A program made the translations under genes and the position numbers. From assembly GCF_905171775.1 (NCBI RefSeq), contig NC_053489.1:137966642-138030641 (forward strand): a DNA stretch of 64,000 nucleotides. Reading direction: 5' to 3'. The notes under the pieces are model-generated. The model saw only the letters and a list, made by a program, of their open reading frames with translations, did not search any database and was not told where the DNA came from. Shown here piece by piece: positions 32,558 through 44,130 of the stretch (its first letter is position 1; the number at the start of each line of letters is the position of its first letter). The stretch is from Rana temporaria. Lineage: Eukaryota; Chordata; Amphibia; Anura; Ranidae.

Positions 32558-33774
32558 TTAACCACTTGCCGCCCGCCAATGACAAATTGACGTCGGCAAA
32601 GTGGTTGTAGAATCCTGACTGGACGTCATATGACGTCCTCAGGATTCTGAGCCGCTGCGCGCCCCCTGGGGCGCGCATCGCGGCGATTGTTGTTGCAGGG
32701 TGTCAGTCTGACACCCCGCAACACCGATCTCAGTAAAGAGTCTCTCACGGAGACTCTTTACCACGTGATCAGCCGTGTCCAACCACGGCTGATCAAGATG
32801 TAAACAGGAAGAGCCGTTGATGGCTCTTCCTCACTCGCGTCTGACAGACGCGAGTAGAGGAGAGCCGATCAGCGGCTCTCCTGACAGGGGGGGGTTCGTG
32901 CTGATTGTTTATCAGCGCAGCCCCCCCCTCGGATAGCCACATGGACCACCAGGGAAGCCCACCCTGGACCACCAGGGAAGGGCAAAATAAAAAAAAAGGG
33001 GGCAAAAAAAAGGCTGAAAAAAAAAAAGATGCCAATCAGTGCCCACAAATGGGCACTGACTGGCAACATAAGTAAATCAGTGCCGCCCCACAGTGTCCAT
33101 CAGTGCCGCCCCACAGTGTCCATCAGTGCCACCCCACAGTGCTTATCTGTGCCACCCCACAGTGCCCATCTGTGCCACCCCACAGTGCCCATCTGTGCCA
33201 CCCCACAGTGCCGCCCATGAGTGCCCATCTGTGCCGTCTATGAGTGCCCAGTGCCGCCCATGAGTGCCCATCAGGGCCGCCCATGAGTGCCCATCAGTGC
33301 CGCCCATGAGTGCCCATCAGTGCCGCCCATGAGTGCCCATCAGTGCCGCCTATGTGTGCCCAACAGTGCCGCCTATGAGTGCCCATCAGTGCCACCTCAT
33401 CTGTGCCCGTCAGTACTACCTCATCGATGTCCATCAGTGCCATCTCATCTGTGCCCATCAGTGCCGCCATATCAGTGCCCGTAATTGAAAGAGAAAACTT
33501 ACTTATTTACAAAAAAAATTACAGAAAAAAATAAAAACGTAATTTTTTTTCAAAATTTTCAGTCTTTTTTTAGTTGTTACGCAAAAAAAATAATCGCATA
33601 GGTGATCAAATACCACCAAAAGAAAGCTCTATTTGTGGGGAAAAAAGGACGCCAATTTTGTTTGGGTACAGTGTAGCATGACCGCGCAATTGCCATTCAA
33701 AGTGCGACAGTGCTGAAAGCTGAAAATTGGCTTGGGTGGGAAGGTGCGCAAGTGCCCTGTATGGAAGTGGTTAA
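32558..33774. mobile_element. piggyBac-like noncoding element
   Basis: TTAA at 32558-32561 and 33771-33774. Ends TTAACCACTTGCC and GGAAGTGGTTAA are inverted. The interior has a long GC-rich hairpin zone (GATCAGCCGTG/CACGGCTGATC) and a tandem array of CCCATCAGTGCC units. Duplication of TTAA is the hallmark of piggyBac transposition. No transposase. Confidence 0.7.
33070..33485. repeat. About 20-bp tandem array
   Basis: Many degenerate copies of GTGCCGCCCATGAGTGCCCATCA-like units (shorter and longer variants) inside the piggyBac-like element. Confidence 0.85.
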
Positions 33775-33903
33775 AACAGGTTCTACGTTTTTTCACCGAT
33801 GGGAAAAAAAACGATGGGGCCCACACACGATCGGTTCGTCCGATGAAAGCGGTCCATCGGACCGTTTTCATCAGACGAACCGATCGTGTGTACAGGGCAT
33901 TAC

Positions 33904-34160
33904 ATTTCTTGTTGCATTCTTTATAAAGTCTGAATGCTGATGATGATCCCTCATCCTTGTATTTTTTAAAGGCCTTCTCTTTTGCTTTTATATGCATATT
34001 TACATTGGAGTTAAGCCATCCAGAACTTTTGCTTGGTCTTTTAAATGTATTACCCAATGGGATGCATTGGCTAATGCCCTTATTTAATATGCTCTTGAAG
34101 CAAACCCACCTCTCCTCTGTGTTCTTTGTTCCTAAGATTTTATCTCAATTCATGCCTTCT
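33904..34160 (-). pseudogene. CR1/L2-like LINE, region before the reverse transcriptase
   Basis: Minus-strand reading with SGWLNSNVNMHIKAKEKAFKK and FRLYKECNKKC, similar in kind to the linker between endonuclease and reverse transcriptase in CR1/L2 LINEs. It joins 31315-32288 when the MITE is removed. Confidence 0.55.
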
Positions 34161-34172
34161 TTTTTTTTTTTA
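34161..34172 (-). other. Poly(A) tail of the L1-like LINE
   Basis: On the minus strand a 12-base A-run follows TGAAGTGGTT. An AATAAA lies about 35-45 bases upstream (near 34210). This marks the 3' end of the retrotransposed copy. Confidence 0.65.
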
Positions 34173-34404
34173 ACCACTTCAGACTCAACCACAGCAAGAG
34201 ACTCATGATTTTATTCATTAATTCCATTTCTACTGTGGTTTCACATCATTTGTGGTATTCCGAATGTTATTTTATGTATTTATCATTTACTTCATTGTAT
34301 TAATTATTTTACACATCTAATTTGATTGAAAATATATACCGTACCCACCCCCTCCCACCCCCATCCCCTAATGGTTTGTCCCTTGCTTTTACTTTTAGTC
34401 TTCT

Positions 34405-35374
34405 TTAACCGCTTAACGACTGCCGCATGTATATGTACGTCCACAGAATGGCACGTACAGGCAGATGGGCGTACCCGTACGTCCCTGCCTTTCCGCGGGT
34501 CGGGGGTCCGATCGGGGCCCCCCCGCGTTACATGCGTCGGTCGGTAGCTCTGGGAGCGATCCGGGATGAGGGGGCGGCTATTCGTTTCTAGCCGCCCCCT
34601 CGCGATCGCTCCCCGGAGCTGAAGGACGGGGAGAGCCGTATGTAAACACGGCTTCCCCGTGCTTCACTGTGGCAGCTGCATCAAATGCGTCATCCCTTTT
34701 ATATGGAGACACAATCGATGACGTCAGACCTACAGCCACACCCCCCTACAGTTGTAAACACACACTAGGTGAAACATAAACCCTTCAGCGCCCCCTGTGG
34801 TTAACTCCCAAACTGCAACTGTCATTTTCACAATAAAGAATGCATTTTAAATGCATTTTTTGCTGTGAAAATGACAATGGTCCCAAAAATGTGTAAAAAA
34901 AAAAAAAAAATCGCTGATCGCCGCCATTAGTAGTAAAAAATTTTTTTTTTATAAAAATGCAATAAAACTATCCCCTATTTTGTAAACGCTATACATTTTG
35001 CGCAAACCAACCGATAAACGCTTATTGCGATTTCTTTTACCAAAAATATGTAGAAGAATACGTATCGGCCTAAACTGAGGAAATTTTTTTTTTTTATATT
35101 TTTGGGGGATACTTATTATAGCAAAAAGTAAAAAATATTGAATTTTTTTCAAAATTGTCGCTCTATTTTTGTTTATAGCGCAAAAAATAAAAACCGCAGA
35201 GGTGATCAAATACCACCAAAAGAAAGCTCTATTTGTGGGAAAAAAAGGACGTCAATTTTGTTTGGGAGCCACGTCGCACGACTGCGCAATTGTCTGTTAA
35301 AGCGACGCAGTGCCGAATCGCAAAACCTGGCCTGGGCTTTTAGCTGCATTTTGGTCCGGGGCTTAAGTGGTTAA
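34405..35374. mobile_element. piggyBac-like noncoding element in the LINE 3'UTR
   Basis: TTAA at both borders, ends TTAACCGCTTAACGACTGCC and GGGCTTAAGTGGTTAA. The GC-rich left third has hairpins (GGGGAGCGATC...). The right part is AT-rich with AATAAAAACCGCAGAGGTG. It is a close relative of 48667-49662. Confidence 0.78.
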
Positions 35375-37219
35375 TTACCCACTGTCTACTATTATTTTTC
35401 CCAAATATTGCTCCGTTAATTTAAAATCTTTCCACTGTCTCCATCTCTTATTGTGTATATTGAGTTGGCCCTCATCACAACTACATTGGTATTCCAGTTT
35501 ATTATAGTTTTCCACCCTTTCAAACCATTCTTTTATGTCTGGTTTCCTTGTACTTAGCCAGTTTTTTGGTATCAGTCCTTTTGCAGCATTTATCAATGGT
35601 GGAATTAATGTTTCTTATAACTAATATTTGATTCTTTTGATTTGTGAAACAGGCAAGCTTGTATGGTATTGGGTACCTTTTTCCCCAATTATCACTTCAA
35701 TGTATTCAAGGATTTCCTGCCAATATTCCTTTATCTTTGGACAGTCCCACCATATGTGTGTAGTTGTTCCTATCTGTCCACATTCTCTCCAGCACAATGG
35801 GGTTTTATCTTTACTGAATTTATGAATCACTTCAGGTGTCCTGTGGCATCTCGAAATGCATTTATAGTTCATTTCAATTGTATTCATATCAGTTGCGGTG
35901 TTATGTACGGATGCTATTATTCTTTCTACATGTTGGTCCTCAAATTTTTTGTTTATTTATTTTTCCCATTTCCATATAAAATAGGTGTTTCCTTGTAGAT
36001 CTAATTCTGTTAGGATTTGATATACTTTTGATATCACATGCCTTAATGGGGTTTGTGTAGAGCATAGTTTTTCTAGAGCTGTTAATTTTCGTCTCTTATA
36101 GGCGAGGGTACGGAGTTGACCAGATGTTTTAGTTGTAGATATTCCCATTCACTAATATCCCATGTGTTTTTTTCTTTTATCTCCCGGAATGTTTTTATCT
36201 TTCCTTGTTCTATGATGTCCTTTATTTGTGCTGCCCCCATTTTAGTTCCCAGCCGAATCCCTTTCCCAGGGATAAAAAAATTTGTTTCCGTGAGTGAAAT
36301 TAAAGGTGAATTATAAATCCATTTATTCTGTCTATAAAGTAAATCCAGTGGCGTAACTAGAACCTTCAGGGCCCCGATGCAAGAAACCATGAAGGGCCCC
36401 CCTGACCCCCAGACAGGGCTCTTTTCCCCCGAGCCCGGTGGCGGAACAGGAATATAAAGTAACCGATTTCTCATTTTCCCCCTGCTTCTCCTCCTCTCCC
36501 TTCCACAGGCATTCAGCGGCTACAGGAGGAAATTCGAGGGATTGGTCCCTCTATGTCTGTTTCTCAATCTTTTTCCAATCAGGGCACCCTTGAAGTACAT
36601 CCCTAGGTTAATGGGGCAACACTGCAACCCCCTGCAACTGTGTGCATTGCATGCAGTTGCAGCATAGTGATGATGCATTTAAGGGGTTAAAACAAGTAGT
36701 CGGTAGACAACATATTGCCTCTTTACCGTCTTTCAAATGCCCCTGAAAAGCGATCTGAGCATGGATCGCTTTTTGGAGGAACAGCATTTTTTTTCTGGTA
36801 CTATGAACCAGCAAAAAAAAAAAGGCACACCTGATTGGTGGAGAGGTGGGTCAGTGTTAGAAAGGCAAATTAATATTCACTTTTCTAACACACCTGGGTG
36901 GACTGTGAGCGTCCAGCATGGCGCTCGCAGTTTACCTATTTTGAAGCCTATTAGAGCCTATGGCTGGACACCTAAATATGTGGAGAGAGGGGGCGGCACC
37001 CATGCACCCTTATGGACGCACCGCCACTGATAAAGACATGCACACTCACATACATATGCACACACACACACACACACATATATATTTTTTTTTTTACACA
37101 CACACAGGGCACCCGGGGCGGATCCTACATCTGGCACCCCCCCCCACCTTAAAATGTAAAAACACCCCACTGTGCCCCCTGCATACCTCTGCATCCTTAA
37201 ATATCTCTTTGTCACTATT

Positions 37220-37660
37220 GTGTACATTACACAGCACCCTGCACCTCTGGATCATTTACATTACACAGCACCCTGCACCTCTGGATCATTTACATTACAC
37301 AGCACCCTGCACCTCTGGACCCCTTTACATTACACAGCACCCTGCACCTCTGGACCCCTTTACATTACACAGCCCCCTGCACCTCTGGATCTCTTTACAT
37401 TACACAGCACCCTGCACCTCTGGACCCCTTTACATTACACAGCCCCCTGCACCTCTGGATCTCTTTACATTACACAGCCCCTTGCACCTCTGGACCCCTT
37501 TACATTACACAGCACCCTGCACCTCTGGACCCCTTTACATTACACAGCACCCTGCACCTCTGGACCCCTTTACATTACACAGCACCCTGCATCTCTGGAC
37601 CCCTTTACATTACACAGCACCCTGCACCTCTGGACCCTTTACATTACACAGACCCCCACA
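37220..37660 (+). repeat. 33-35-bp minisatellite
   Basis: About thirteen copies of CATTACACAGCACCCTGCAC plus CTCTGGACCCCTTTA, some shorter (ATCATTTA). Frames through it are repetitive artefacts. Confidence 0.93.
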
Positions 37661-37726
37661 GCTCTGGACGCCTGTATGTTAAACATACATTCCCACCTAA
37701 CAGTTCTGGACCCCCTGCATGTTAAA

Positions 37727-38235
37727 CAGACCCCCGTACAGTACAGTCCCCCCCACAGTGAAGACCCCCCCCCTACAGTGCAGACAGTCCCCCCTCACAG
37801 TGCAGACACCCCCCACAGTGCAGTCCCCCCTCACAGTGCAGACACCCCCACCGTGAAGACACCCCCCCTACAGTGCAGACAGTCCCCCCCTAAAGTGCAG
37901 ACACCCCCCCTATAATACAGTCCCCCCTACAGTGTAGACACCCCTCACAGTGCAGACACCCCCCCACAGTGAAGACAGCCCCCCCACAGTGAAGTCCCCC
38001 CTCACAGTGCAGACACCCCCCCCACAGTGAAGACACCCCCCCCACAGTGTAGACACCCCCCCACAGTGAAGTCCCCCCTCACAGTGCAGACACCCCCCCA
38101 CCACAGTGAAGACACCCGCCCCCCACAGTGAAGTCCCCCCTCACAGTGCAGACACCCCCCCCCCCCTCCATCACAGTGAAGACACCCCCCCCCACCCCAC
38201 AGTGAAGACAGTCCCCCCCACAGTGCACTACAGAC
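37727..38235 (+). repeat. C-rich CCCCCACAGTGAAGACA array
   Basis: Irregular copies of CCCCCACAGTGAAGACAC and CCCTCACAGTGCAGACAC, about 17-20 bp apart, one strand nearly free of G runs. Confidence 0.9.
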
Positions 38236-41010
38236 CCCCCCCTTCAGACCTCCCGCCTGTCACCTCGGCTCAGATGATAAGCTGTCGGGACATGATCCAC
38301 GTGTAGCAGTCTACAGGGAGGAGGGGAAGGCGGCGGCTTCACACTGACACTGCTTGGCTGCGTGAGACAGAGATAGGACACACTGCTGGGTACTGCACTC
38401 TAGGGGGAGACCAAGAGCACAGCACACACTACTTTCACTTTAGGTTAATGACGAGCTCCCTGCAAATTTCAGCTAACGATCGGGGAGCTCATCTCAGCCG
38501 CCCCTGCCGCTCCTCCTATCGAAGAGTACAGGGGGCCCTCAAGGGCCCCCTGCAGCAAGGGGCCCGGTTGCCATGGCGACCTCAGCGACCCCTATAATTC
38601 CGCCACTGATTAAATCCCAAAATTTGAAAACATTTTTTGTTAATCCGTGTGTATCTTCATCCAAAACTCTATACTTTCGTGGTATCCATACATTTTTGTG
38701 CAGTGCTGTTTTACTCATAATATTTTCCATTCGGATCAATTTTTTTTCTTTCTTTTTGTCTTTATTCCCCCATTCTACCATTCGTGCAATAATCGTGGCC
38801 TTGTAATATCTATTTATATCCAGTGCTGCTAATCCTCCGTGTTTTTTTCCTCTTGTTATTGTGGCAAAATTTACTCTCGGCTTTTTATTTTTCCATATGT
38901 ATTTTATCAGCATTGATTTAATAGTATTAAAAAAACTCCGATAATGTCTATGGGTAACATCTGGAATTTGTATGTTATTTTTGGGAGGGTGGCCATCTTG
39001 AAAGCATTTATCCTTCCTAGCCATGAAAGTGGTCTTGTTATATTCTTTTTTAAGTCTGTTTTTATCTCATTTAGGAGGGGGATATAGTTAGCCAGGTACA
39101 GGCCCTCTACCGTAGATGTCAGTTTAACCCCAAGATAGGTCAACTCTCCTCTTACCCACGTAAATGGGTACTGTTTTGCAACACAATTTCTTCTTTCTTC
39201 TCCACCCCTATATTTAAAATTTCTGTTTTTATAGGATTTCTTTTAAAGTTCGAAAGTTCTCCATACTTTTTTATTTCCTTAGCTATGTTTGGCAAGGTCA
39301 CCCTTGAGTTAGTTATATACATTAAGATATCATCGGCGTAAGCCGCTACCTTGTGTTCTTCTTCGCCTATTCTCGCCCCTTCTATATTTTGGTTATTTTG
39401 CAAAGATGCCAGAATAGGTTCCAGCGTTAGTACATATAAAAGTGGCGAGAGCGGGCACCCTTGTCTAGTGCCATTATGCATTTCAAAGGGCACTGACATC
39501 TTACCATTAACCTTGACCATTGCCGCTGGTCTACTGTACAGATTTTGTATCCAGTGTCTAATCTTAGGTCCCATTCCCAGATGTTGGAGCGTGTCCATCA
39601 TAAATCCCCAGTCTACCCTGTCAAATGCTTTCTCAGCGTCTATTGACAGGAGTAAGACTGGGGATTTTCCACTCTTGTTGTCCTGCAGTAGTAGGATAGT
39701 TTTTAGACTATTGTCTCTCCCTTCTCTTCCGGGTATAAACCCAGTCTGATCTGGGTCGACCCAATCTGGCATTAAGTTCTTTAGTCGGGTGGCGAGAATT
39801 TTTGCATATAATTTTGCGTCAGCATTTAGTAATGCTATAGGCCTATAGCTGGAACATAATGTCTTATCTTTTCCAGGTTTTAGTATTATAGTAATATGGG
39901 CCATTGAGGATTCAGGTCATATTTCCTCTTTTTCCCCTATTTTGTTAAAGTAGTCACATAATCTCGGAATCAGCTGGCTCTGGAATTTTTTATAGTATTT
40001 GATAGTGAACCCATCTGGTCCAGGACTTTTCCCTGTAAGTGTTTTTCAATGCTCTTATAATTTCTTCCTGCGTAATTACTGCTTCCAAAGCTGTCAGGCG
40101 TTCTTCATGTATTTTTGGCAATTTCGCGTTCTTTAACTATTCTTGTATTTTTTCTTGCCTCTTCTCCTTATGTGTATCTTCCTTTCTAATTGCGTATAAT
40201 GTACTATAGTATGTTTGGAATGCTGTTGCGATATCTGCTGTTTTATTCACCATTTCTCCTCTTCCATTCTTTATCTTCTCTATATAATTTATTGACTTGT
40301 TACGCCTTAACATTTTTGCAAGGTGTTTTCCAGGCTTATTTCCTCCTTTGTATCTATCTTTTCTAAGTCTATTAAACTCCTTTCTTATTTCCTGTTCCAT
40401 AAGATCTTTCAATAGTTTCCTTTTTAGTATTAAGGCTCGTTGGGTTTCCTTTTCCACAGTTCTTTTAAGTCCTTGTTCCAGGTCATGTATTTCTTTTAAG
40501 ATTTTTTGCATATTAGTTTCTCTTTCTTTCTTTTTCCTAGCCCCAATAGCTATCAATTGGCCCCTTATAACGGCCTTATGTGCTTCCCAGATTGTCGCTG
40601 AGCTTACTTCTGGTGTATCATTGGTCAGAAAATACTGGTCAATTTCCATTTTTATAATATTCTCTACTTCTTGATCTTCAATTATATCTTCATTTATTCT
40701 CCATGCTCACCTCCCAGTGCTTCCCTTTTTAATTGTAAATTCATTGTCACTGGGGCATGATCTGATATTGTAGCTATTTCTATTGATGTTTCCATAGTGC
40801 TCTATGTTCGATCAGTATGTAGTCCAGTCTGGAGTACATTACATGTATCATTGAGTGGTATGTAAAGTCCTTTACACTAGGATATTGGACCCTGCAGACG
40901 TCTACTAATTGATGTTCAAATAATTTTCCGTTTACCCTTTTTAATACTTTTTTTTCCTTATCAACAGCCCCGCAAGTGGAGTCTAATTTGCTGTCCATGG
41001 TAAAGTTTAA

Positions 41011-41751
41011 GGTCCGGATTCAGATAGGAGATACGACGGCGTATCTCCTGATACGCCGTCGTATCTCTGAGTGCGGGCCGTCGTATCTATGCGCCTGATT
41101 CAGAGAATCAGTTACGCATAGATTTCCCTAAGATCCGACTGGTGTAAGTGTCTTACACCGTCGTATCTTAGGCTGCATATTTACGCTGGCCGCTAGGTGG
41201 CGCTTCCGTATATTTCCGCGAGGAATATGCAAATTAGGTAGTTACGCCGATTCAGAAACGTACGTCTGGTCGGCGCATTTTTTTACGTCGTTTGCGTTAG
41301 GCTTTTTTCGGCGTATAGTTACCCCTGCTATATGAGGCGTATCCTATGTTAAGTATGGCCGTCGTTCCCGCGTCGAGTTTTGAAAATTTTACGTCGTTTG
41401 CGTAAGTCATTCACGAATAGGGCTGGACGTAATTTACGTTCACGTCGAAAGCAGTGGCGTTTTGCGGCGGAATTTCGAGCATGCGTACTGGGATTCTTTC
41501 ATTAAAGGCGCATGCGCCGTTCACAAAAAACGTACAATACGCGGGGTCAAGTGAAATTTAAATAAAACACGTCCCCAACATCCCCATTTGAATTAGGCGG
41601 GCTTACGCTGCCACACATACGTTACGCCGCCGTAACTAAGGGAGCAAGTTCTTTTTGCATACGGAACTTGCGCCCAAAGTTACGGCGGCGTAACGTATCT
41701 GAGATACGTTACGCCAGCAGAAAGATCCGCTGATCTTTCTGAATCCAGCCC
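41011..41751. mobile_element. Harbinger-type MITE in the LINE endonuclease
   Basis: Left GGTCCGGATTCAGATAG and right CTTTCTGAATCCAGCC are inverted. TAA is duplicated at 41008-41010 and 41752-41754. The interior is rich in TACGACGGCGTA palindromes. Confidence 0.82.
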
Positions 41752-42533
41752 TAAGTCTCCAGCCAGTATTAAGTAACCTTTCTTGAATCCACCCAGTTCC
41801 TTTAAGATCTCTAGAAAAAAATTTTTAGGATGCTTATTGGGACAGTATACATTTGTCAAGGTATATTTTATGCCTGATATAGTTCCTCTCAGGAACAGGA
41901 ATCTGCCTTCAGGATCCACCTTTCTATCCTCAATCTCAAAGCCGACGTTATTTCCAAAACCTATGCCACCCCTTTCGCCCTTTTTGTAGGGGAGTCTCCG
42001 TAATACCATGTAGGAATCTTCCTAGAATATAGTTTGATGTTGGCGTCCAATGCCAGATGGGTTTCTTGTAAGAATATTATTTCTGCACCCATTCTTTCTA
42101 TTTCCCGTAGCACCATATGTCGCTTCTGTGGAGAGTTTATCCCTCTAACATTGTACGTTATAAGTTTTATCGAATCCATTCTTTTTTTTCCCTTTCCTCC
42201 TTTCTTCCCTTTATACAGGGATGAAGAGACCCCAGGCCCCGTTATGCACCAGGGGTCTCTCCCTCCCCCCACCTCTGGAGACAGCAGATCAACTAGAAAT
42301 TATTTTCTTTTTCTTCTCTTTTGGACAAACCATTTTTCTTCCTCCCCATTTCCCCCCCTATAACCTCCCCCCTCCCCCCAATCGTCCCAATTTCCCTTCC
42401 GCTCTTCAGATGGTCTAGACCCATGGTCTTTCAGCAGGTTTCTATGACCCTTCCTGGCCTACCTACTAACTTACGCCGAGGTGGCGTACTGTCTGGTGCT
42501 ATTGCCTACCTCCTTTGTGTATAGGGAGATGGC

Positions 42534-44128
42534 TCAAGAGCTCTCCGAAAGTCCAGGTCTCCAACCCCCTTTTATTCCTTTAATATCTGTTTCTATTCTA
42601 TTCTCCCTACCTCCCGCCCCCGTTACTCCTCTTATAAAAAGGAACTCCTGTACTTCTTCCACAAACCTGAGTTTTACTGTATGCCCATTTTTCTTGCCAA
42701 TCATGCAGGGAACCCCCAATTATATTAAATCTCATGTTCTTGTAAGGTTTTCAACAGAGGTTTTAGCGTCCTCCTTCTTAAAGTATCTTGTGATAAATCC
42801 GGGAAGATTTGTAATAGTTTTTCTTCATATTTTAATGGGGGCTTTCCCTTCATACTTCTCCATACTTGCCTTTTTTCCTCTAGTTTCTCGAATCTTACTA
42901 TTATGTCCCGTGGACTTTCTACTGGAATTCCCATGGGTCTCCTTAATCTATAGACTCCTTCAATTTTTATAGCATTTGTCTCTAAATTTCCCACTAATGG
43001 GTTAAATATTTTCCCCATTATTTCTACCAGGTCTCCTCTCTGGGGGTTTTCAGGGAGTCCTCTTATTCGCAGGTTCTTTCTCCTGTTCTTATTGTCTTGT
43101 TCTTCCATTCTATATGATTGTTCTCGCTGTTCTGTTCTTAAAGATCTTGGCCCGGATTCAGAAAGCTTTTACGCTGGCGTATCGATTGATACGCCGTGTA
43201 AGTTTAAAGATGCGCCGTCGTATCTCTGCGCGGTATTCTTGAAGCTAGATACGCCTAAAAATCTGGCTTCAGCCGACCAATGTAAGTCTTAGTACGCCGT
43301 CGTATCTTGGGTGCATATTTACACTGGCCGCTAGGGGCGCTTCCGTTGATTTACGCGTCGAATATGCAAATGACCTAGATACAGCGATTCACAAACGTAG
43401 TTCCGTCCGGCGCATCTGTATACGCCGTTTACGTAAGGCGTCGGTCCGGCATTACTTTACCCCTCATAAAGCAGGGGTAAGTCATGTTAAGGTATGGACG
43501 TCGGAAACGTACGAACAGCGTCGTATTTTACATTGTTTGCGTAAGTCGTACGTGAATGGGGCTGGGCGTAGGTAATGTTCACGTTGACAAAGCATTGAGC
43601 CGACGTATCTTGGGGAGTATTTGCGTTCGATCGCCTATTCATTTGCATGGGGTCACGGCTCATTTCAATACAACACGCCCACTGCCTGGATCATTTGAAT
43701 TACGCGGGCTTACACCGGCCCATATACGCTACGCCGCCGTAACTTCGGGTGCAAGTTCTTTCTGAATCCACTACTCGCCTGACTAAGTTACGGCGGCGTA
43801 GCGCATATGAGATGCGCTACGCCCGCCTAAAGATACGTGATTCTTTCTGAATCCGGGCCCTTATTTCTCCTTTTAACTCCTTTATTGTAGTTGCATGTAT
43901 GTCTACTTTACTTTCAACTTTTTCCACTCTCGTAAGTAAATGTCCCACATTGTTATGGATTATGGCTATTTCTTTTTTTAGCGAGCTTTCTGAACTCTTC
44001 AATGTTTTCTCCAATACTGAAAACATATTTTCCATATCACATTTTGTTGGGAGTTGGCATTTTCTATGTTGTTCCTCTTCTTTTTCCGTCTCCCCTTCTA
44101 TTTCAAACTCTATTTCTTCTCAAGAGTC
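42534..44128 (-). pseudogene. L1-like ORF1 (RNA-binding protein), split by a MITE
   Basis: The N-terminal part at 43861-44128 has an acidic start and a coiled-coil stretch (MENMFSVLEKTLKSSESSLK ... LLTRVEKVESKV). After the MITE 43149-43859, the part at 42725-43148 holds the RRM-like motif NRRKNLRIRGLPE and ISV-like VESPRDIIVRFEKL. The C-terminal part (42534-42719) is in another frame. This fits the coiled coil, RRM and C-terminal domain order of L1 ORF1 proteins, which coat LINE RNA. Its start is lost where the Harbinger-type element begins (44131). Confidence 0.75.
43149..43859. mobile_element. Harbinger-type MITE in ORF1
   Basis: Left GGCCCGGATTCAGAAAG and right CTTTCTGAATCCGGGCC are perfect inverted copies. 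CTT is duplicated at 43146-43148 and 43860-43862. The interior matches the 408 and 41011 family. Confidence 0.85.
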
Positions 44129-44130
44129 TA

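Larger units (their letters stand above)
32292..33899. mobile_element. Harbinger-type MITE carrying a piggyBac-like insert
   Basis: Left TGCCACGTACATACGATCGG and right GATCGTGTGTACAGGGCA are inverted, flanked by TAA (32289) and TTA (33900). Outer parts match the CGATGAAAACGG MITEs. The inner 1.2 kb is a separate TTAA-flanked element. Confidence 0.75.
31315..34160 (-). mobile_element. CR1/L2-like LINE fragment with nested insertions
   Basis: Minus-strand readings match the region before and within a CR1-type reverse transcriptase at 33904-34160 and 31315-32288. The Gypsy LTR abuts the 3' side and the L1-like LINE the 5' side. The MITE 32292-33899, with a piggyBac-like element inside it, splits the LINE. 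Endonuclease and the 3' end are missing. Confidence 0.7.
36346..38608. mobile_element. hAT-type noncoding element in ORF2
   Basis: Left CAGTGGCGTAACTAG and right TATAATTCCGCCACTG are inverted. Flanking 8-mers AGTAAATC (36338-36345) and ATTAAATC (38609-38616) differ by one base. The 2.3-kb interior is noncoding with two tandem arrays. It splits the LINE ORF2, and its removal restores continuity of position. Confidence 0.82.
35375..42182 (-). pseudogene. L1-like ORF2 (endonuclease-reverse transcriptase), interrupted
   Basis: It starts at an ATG at 42182 (MDSIKLITYNVRG). APE-type endonuclease motifs are TYNVRGIN, FLQETHL and ILAGDL, continuing beyond the MITE as MYSRLDYILI. A basic helical linker occupies 40137-40649. 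The reverse transcriptase at 39152-39904 shows SYRPIALLN, DQTGFIPGR, LSIDAEKAFDRVDW, GTRQGCPLSPLLY and AAYADDILMY (YADD box). The thumb region at 38609-39143 is split from the C-terminal end (35375-36345) by the hAT insert. The C-terminal end carries CWRECGQIG...HIWWDCP and stops at 35375. Several stops and frameshifts break it. It would nick target DNA and prime reverse transcription; it is inactive here. Confidence 0.85.
34161..44130 (-). mobile_element. L1-like LINE, nearly complete but heavily interrupted
   Basis: On the minus strand the order is ORF1, ORF2 (endonuclease, reverse transcriptase, cysteine-rich end), 3'UTR, AATAAA and a 12-base poly(A) at 34161-34172. Nested inside are TTAA element 34405-35374, hAT 36346-38608, MITEs 41011-41751 and 43149-43859, and the Harbinger-type element from 44131. 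The 5' end is not resolved; it may continue beyond 47068, where sequence is AT-rich and unrecognised. Confidence 0.8.

Noticed and set aside
36960..37915. 240- and 247-codon open frames with LHLW/APLDPFTLHS repeats
   Set aside because: By-product of the 33-35-bp minisatellite; overlapping frames give equally repetitive products.
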